The translations under genes and the position numbers were made by a program. Shown piece after piece: positions 25,224 to 25,704 of a DNA stretch of 25,704 nucleotides. Source of the DNA: CAISTG01 sp964455185 (lineage in GTDB: Bacteria; Patescibacteriota; Patescibacteriia; 2-01-FULL-39-33); the NCBI GenBank assembly GCA_964455185.1, contig CAYVUR010000009.1, positions 1-25,704 on the forward strand, in the 5' to 3' direction. The first letter of the stretch is position 1, and every line of letters begins with the position of its first letter. Below the pieces are notes generated by a model. That model searched no databases and had not been told where the DNA came from. It saw only the letters and a list, made by a program, of their open reading frames with translations.

Positions 25224-25252
25224 ATTTTACTATAATTTAACTTTAATAGCAA
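25224..25252 (-). promoter_or_regulatory. Candidate promoter for the MBL-fold gene
   Basis: Minus strand TTGCTA (25247-25252), 17-base spacer, TAAAAT (25224-25229). Start near 25217, leader about 54 nt, which includes a small hairpin ATGCT/AGCAT (25176-25190). Confidence 0.5.
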
Positions 25253-25356
25253 GTATAATTTAGTTAAAATTAAGAATAATTTTATCTAACAAAAAAGAAA
25301 TATTTTTTGAAAAAGATTAAAAATTAAAAAATAAAAATAAAATATAATAATATAAA

Positions 25357-25378
25357 AAATAGTAAAGAAATAGTAAAG
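25357..25378 (+). repeat. Tandem 11-bp repeat upstream of tRNA-Arg
   Basis: AAATAGTAAAG occurs twice head to tail (25357-25367, 25368-25378). It lies 18 bases before the tRNA, probably in its promoter or leader. A TATAAT is at 25343-25348 but has no clear -35. The rest of 25164-25395 is A/T-rich with nothing else I can support. Confidence 0.6.
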
Positions 25379-25395
25379 TAAGCTTGAGATAAAAT

Positions 25396-25467
25396 GTTCC
25401 CGTAGTTCAGTGGATAGAACAAGGGACTCCTAAGCCCTAGACACAGGTTCGATTCCTGTCGGGAACA
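25396..25467 (+). tRNA. tRNA-Arg (anticodon CCT)
   Basis: Acceptor GTTCCCG (25396-25402) pairs perfectly with CGGGAAC (25460-25466); discriminator A25467. D-stem GTTC/GAAC. Anticodon loop CTCCTAA with anticodon CCT (25429-25431) reads AGG. T-stem ACAGG/CCTGT with loop TTCGATT. The anticodon stem has an A-G mismatch next to the loop (A25426, G25434; positions 31 and 39). CCA is not encoded. Confidence 0.95.
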
Positions 25468-25498
25468 TAAGGTTAGATAATTAAATAGAAAAAATTAT

Positions 25499-25529
25499 TT
25501 GTTAGATTGTGAAAGTAATTTTTTATACT
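25499..25529 (+). promoter_or_regulatory. Weak promoter-like pair downstream of tRNA-Arg
   Basis: TTGTTA (25499-25504), 19-base spacer, TATACT (25524-25529). It would start transcription near 25536, inside the tandem palindromes. The spacing is long, so the support is weak. Confidence 0.25.
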
Positions 25530-25531
25530 TA

Positions 25532-25551
25532 TGTCTAGACATGTCTAGACA
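25532..25551. repeat. Two tandem copies of palindrome TGTCTAGACA
   Basis: The 10-base self-complementary sequence TGTCTAGACA occurs twice with no gap, so the whole 20 bases is also a perfect palindrome. A 10-base period puts both copies on the same face of the helix, as expected for cooperative binding of a dimeric regulator. No regulator gene is in view. Confidence 0.85.
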
Positions 25552-25574
25552 GAAGTAGATATTTGGTTAATTCG

Positions 25575-25599
25575 AGTGGCTTTTAAGGGCTACTTTTTT
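25575..25599 (+). terminator. Candidate terminator near the right edge
   Basis: AGTGGC (25575-25580) pairs with GCTACT (25589-25594), one G-U pair, loop TTTTAAGG, followed by TTTTTG. It could end tRNA-Arg read-through or a very short transcript from the promoter-like pair at 25499-25529. Confidence 0.5.
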
Positions 25600-25616
25600 G
25601 TTTAAAAAATTGAAGC

Positions 25617-25654
25617 AAAAAAATATTTGTCTAAATTTAGACAAATATTTTTTT
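25617..25654. repeat. Perfect 38-bp palindrome
   Basis: Seven A, then TATTTGTCTAAA, then its exact reverse complement ending in seven T. Centre between 25635 and 25636. It could be a bidirectional terminator (T-runs both ways) or an operator, since it carries the TGTCTA/TAGACA half-sites seen in the tandem palindromes at 25532-25551. Confidence 0.85.
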
Positions 25655-25671
25655 AGACTTTTTAAAAAAAC

Positions 25672-25680
25672 TGTGGATAA
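25672..25680 (-). promoter_or_regulatory. Perfect DnaA box
   Basis: TGTGGATAA on the plus strand, i.e. TTATCCACA on the minus strand, the exact consensus. A related TGTGGGATAA with one extra G lies at 25691-25700, just before the window ends. It is the only perfect consensus box I found in the window. Confidence 0.55.
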
Positions 25681-25704
25681 CTTGTTACTATGTGGGATAA
25701 ATGT

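Noticed and set aside
25533..25550. Resemblance of the palindromes to a eukaryotic p53 response element
   Set aside because: The match follows from the simple palindrome; this is bacterial DNA with no such regulator.

Overview
The window is about 25.7 kb of very A+T-rich bacterial chromosome. It most likely comes from a Candidate Phyla Radiation (Patescibacteria, Parcubacteria-like) organism. The evidence is a partial 16S gene with CPR-type signatures (a GTGTCTAAGGCATGCAAG start region, mismatches to probe EUB338 and primer 515F, each partly compensated in the RNA structure), the small-genome gene content, and almost no Shine-Dalgarno sequences. TAA is the main stop codon, with one TGA stop, so the standard bacterial code appears to apply. 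Neither tRNA gene encodes its CCA end. The species cannot be named from the window.

Layout: 1-906 is the 5' part of a 16S rRNA gene (minus strand), with its promoter and leader up to 1370. Then come trmD and a KhpA-type KH protein (minus), separated by a strong hairpin terminator. A divergent promoter region leads into a small protein and a 1006-residue tandem PilB/GspE ATPase (plus). tsaE and tsaD (minus) face it across a shared terminator. A lone gene for a basic HNH-like protein (plus, TTG start, perfect Shine-Dalgarno) is followed by tRNA-Glu. A minus-strand group holds a VanW-family cell-wall protein, a DUF3006 protein and an Hsp20 chaperone. A plus-strand pair encodes a bactofilin and a degenerate diacylglycerol-kinase-like protein.

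The centre (12.3-17.0 kb) is a classic origin region: dnaN and dnaA on the minus strand, and rpmH-rnpA-yidD-yidC on the plus strand. The dnaA-dnaN spacer carries a cluster of DnaA-box-like sequences, and the dnaA-rpmH spacer holds more. To the right, gyrA-yebC-ruvC-PBP1 (minus) lie close together. They are preceded by a two-gene unit, a metallo-beta-lactamase-fold protein that has lost most metal ligands and a membrane-anchored protein, which ends in a long hairpin just before gyrA. The last 300 bases hold a tRNA-Arg and an unusual run of palindromes, a candidate terminator and one perfect DnaA box.

Most genes are housekeeping: replication (dnaA, dnaN, gyrA, ruvC), tRNA modification and processing (trmD, tsaD, tsaE, rnpA), membrane insertion (yidC, yidD), and cell wall and shape (PBP1, VanW, bactofilin). 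I see no phage, transposase, CRISPR or complete novel defence system. The items most worth following up are the doubled PilB ATPase, the pseudo-metallohydrolase, the HNH-like gene with its unique ribosome binding site, the origin candidates, and the palindrome cluster at the right edge.
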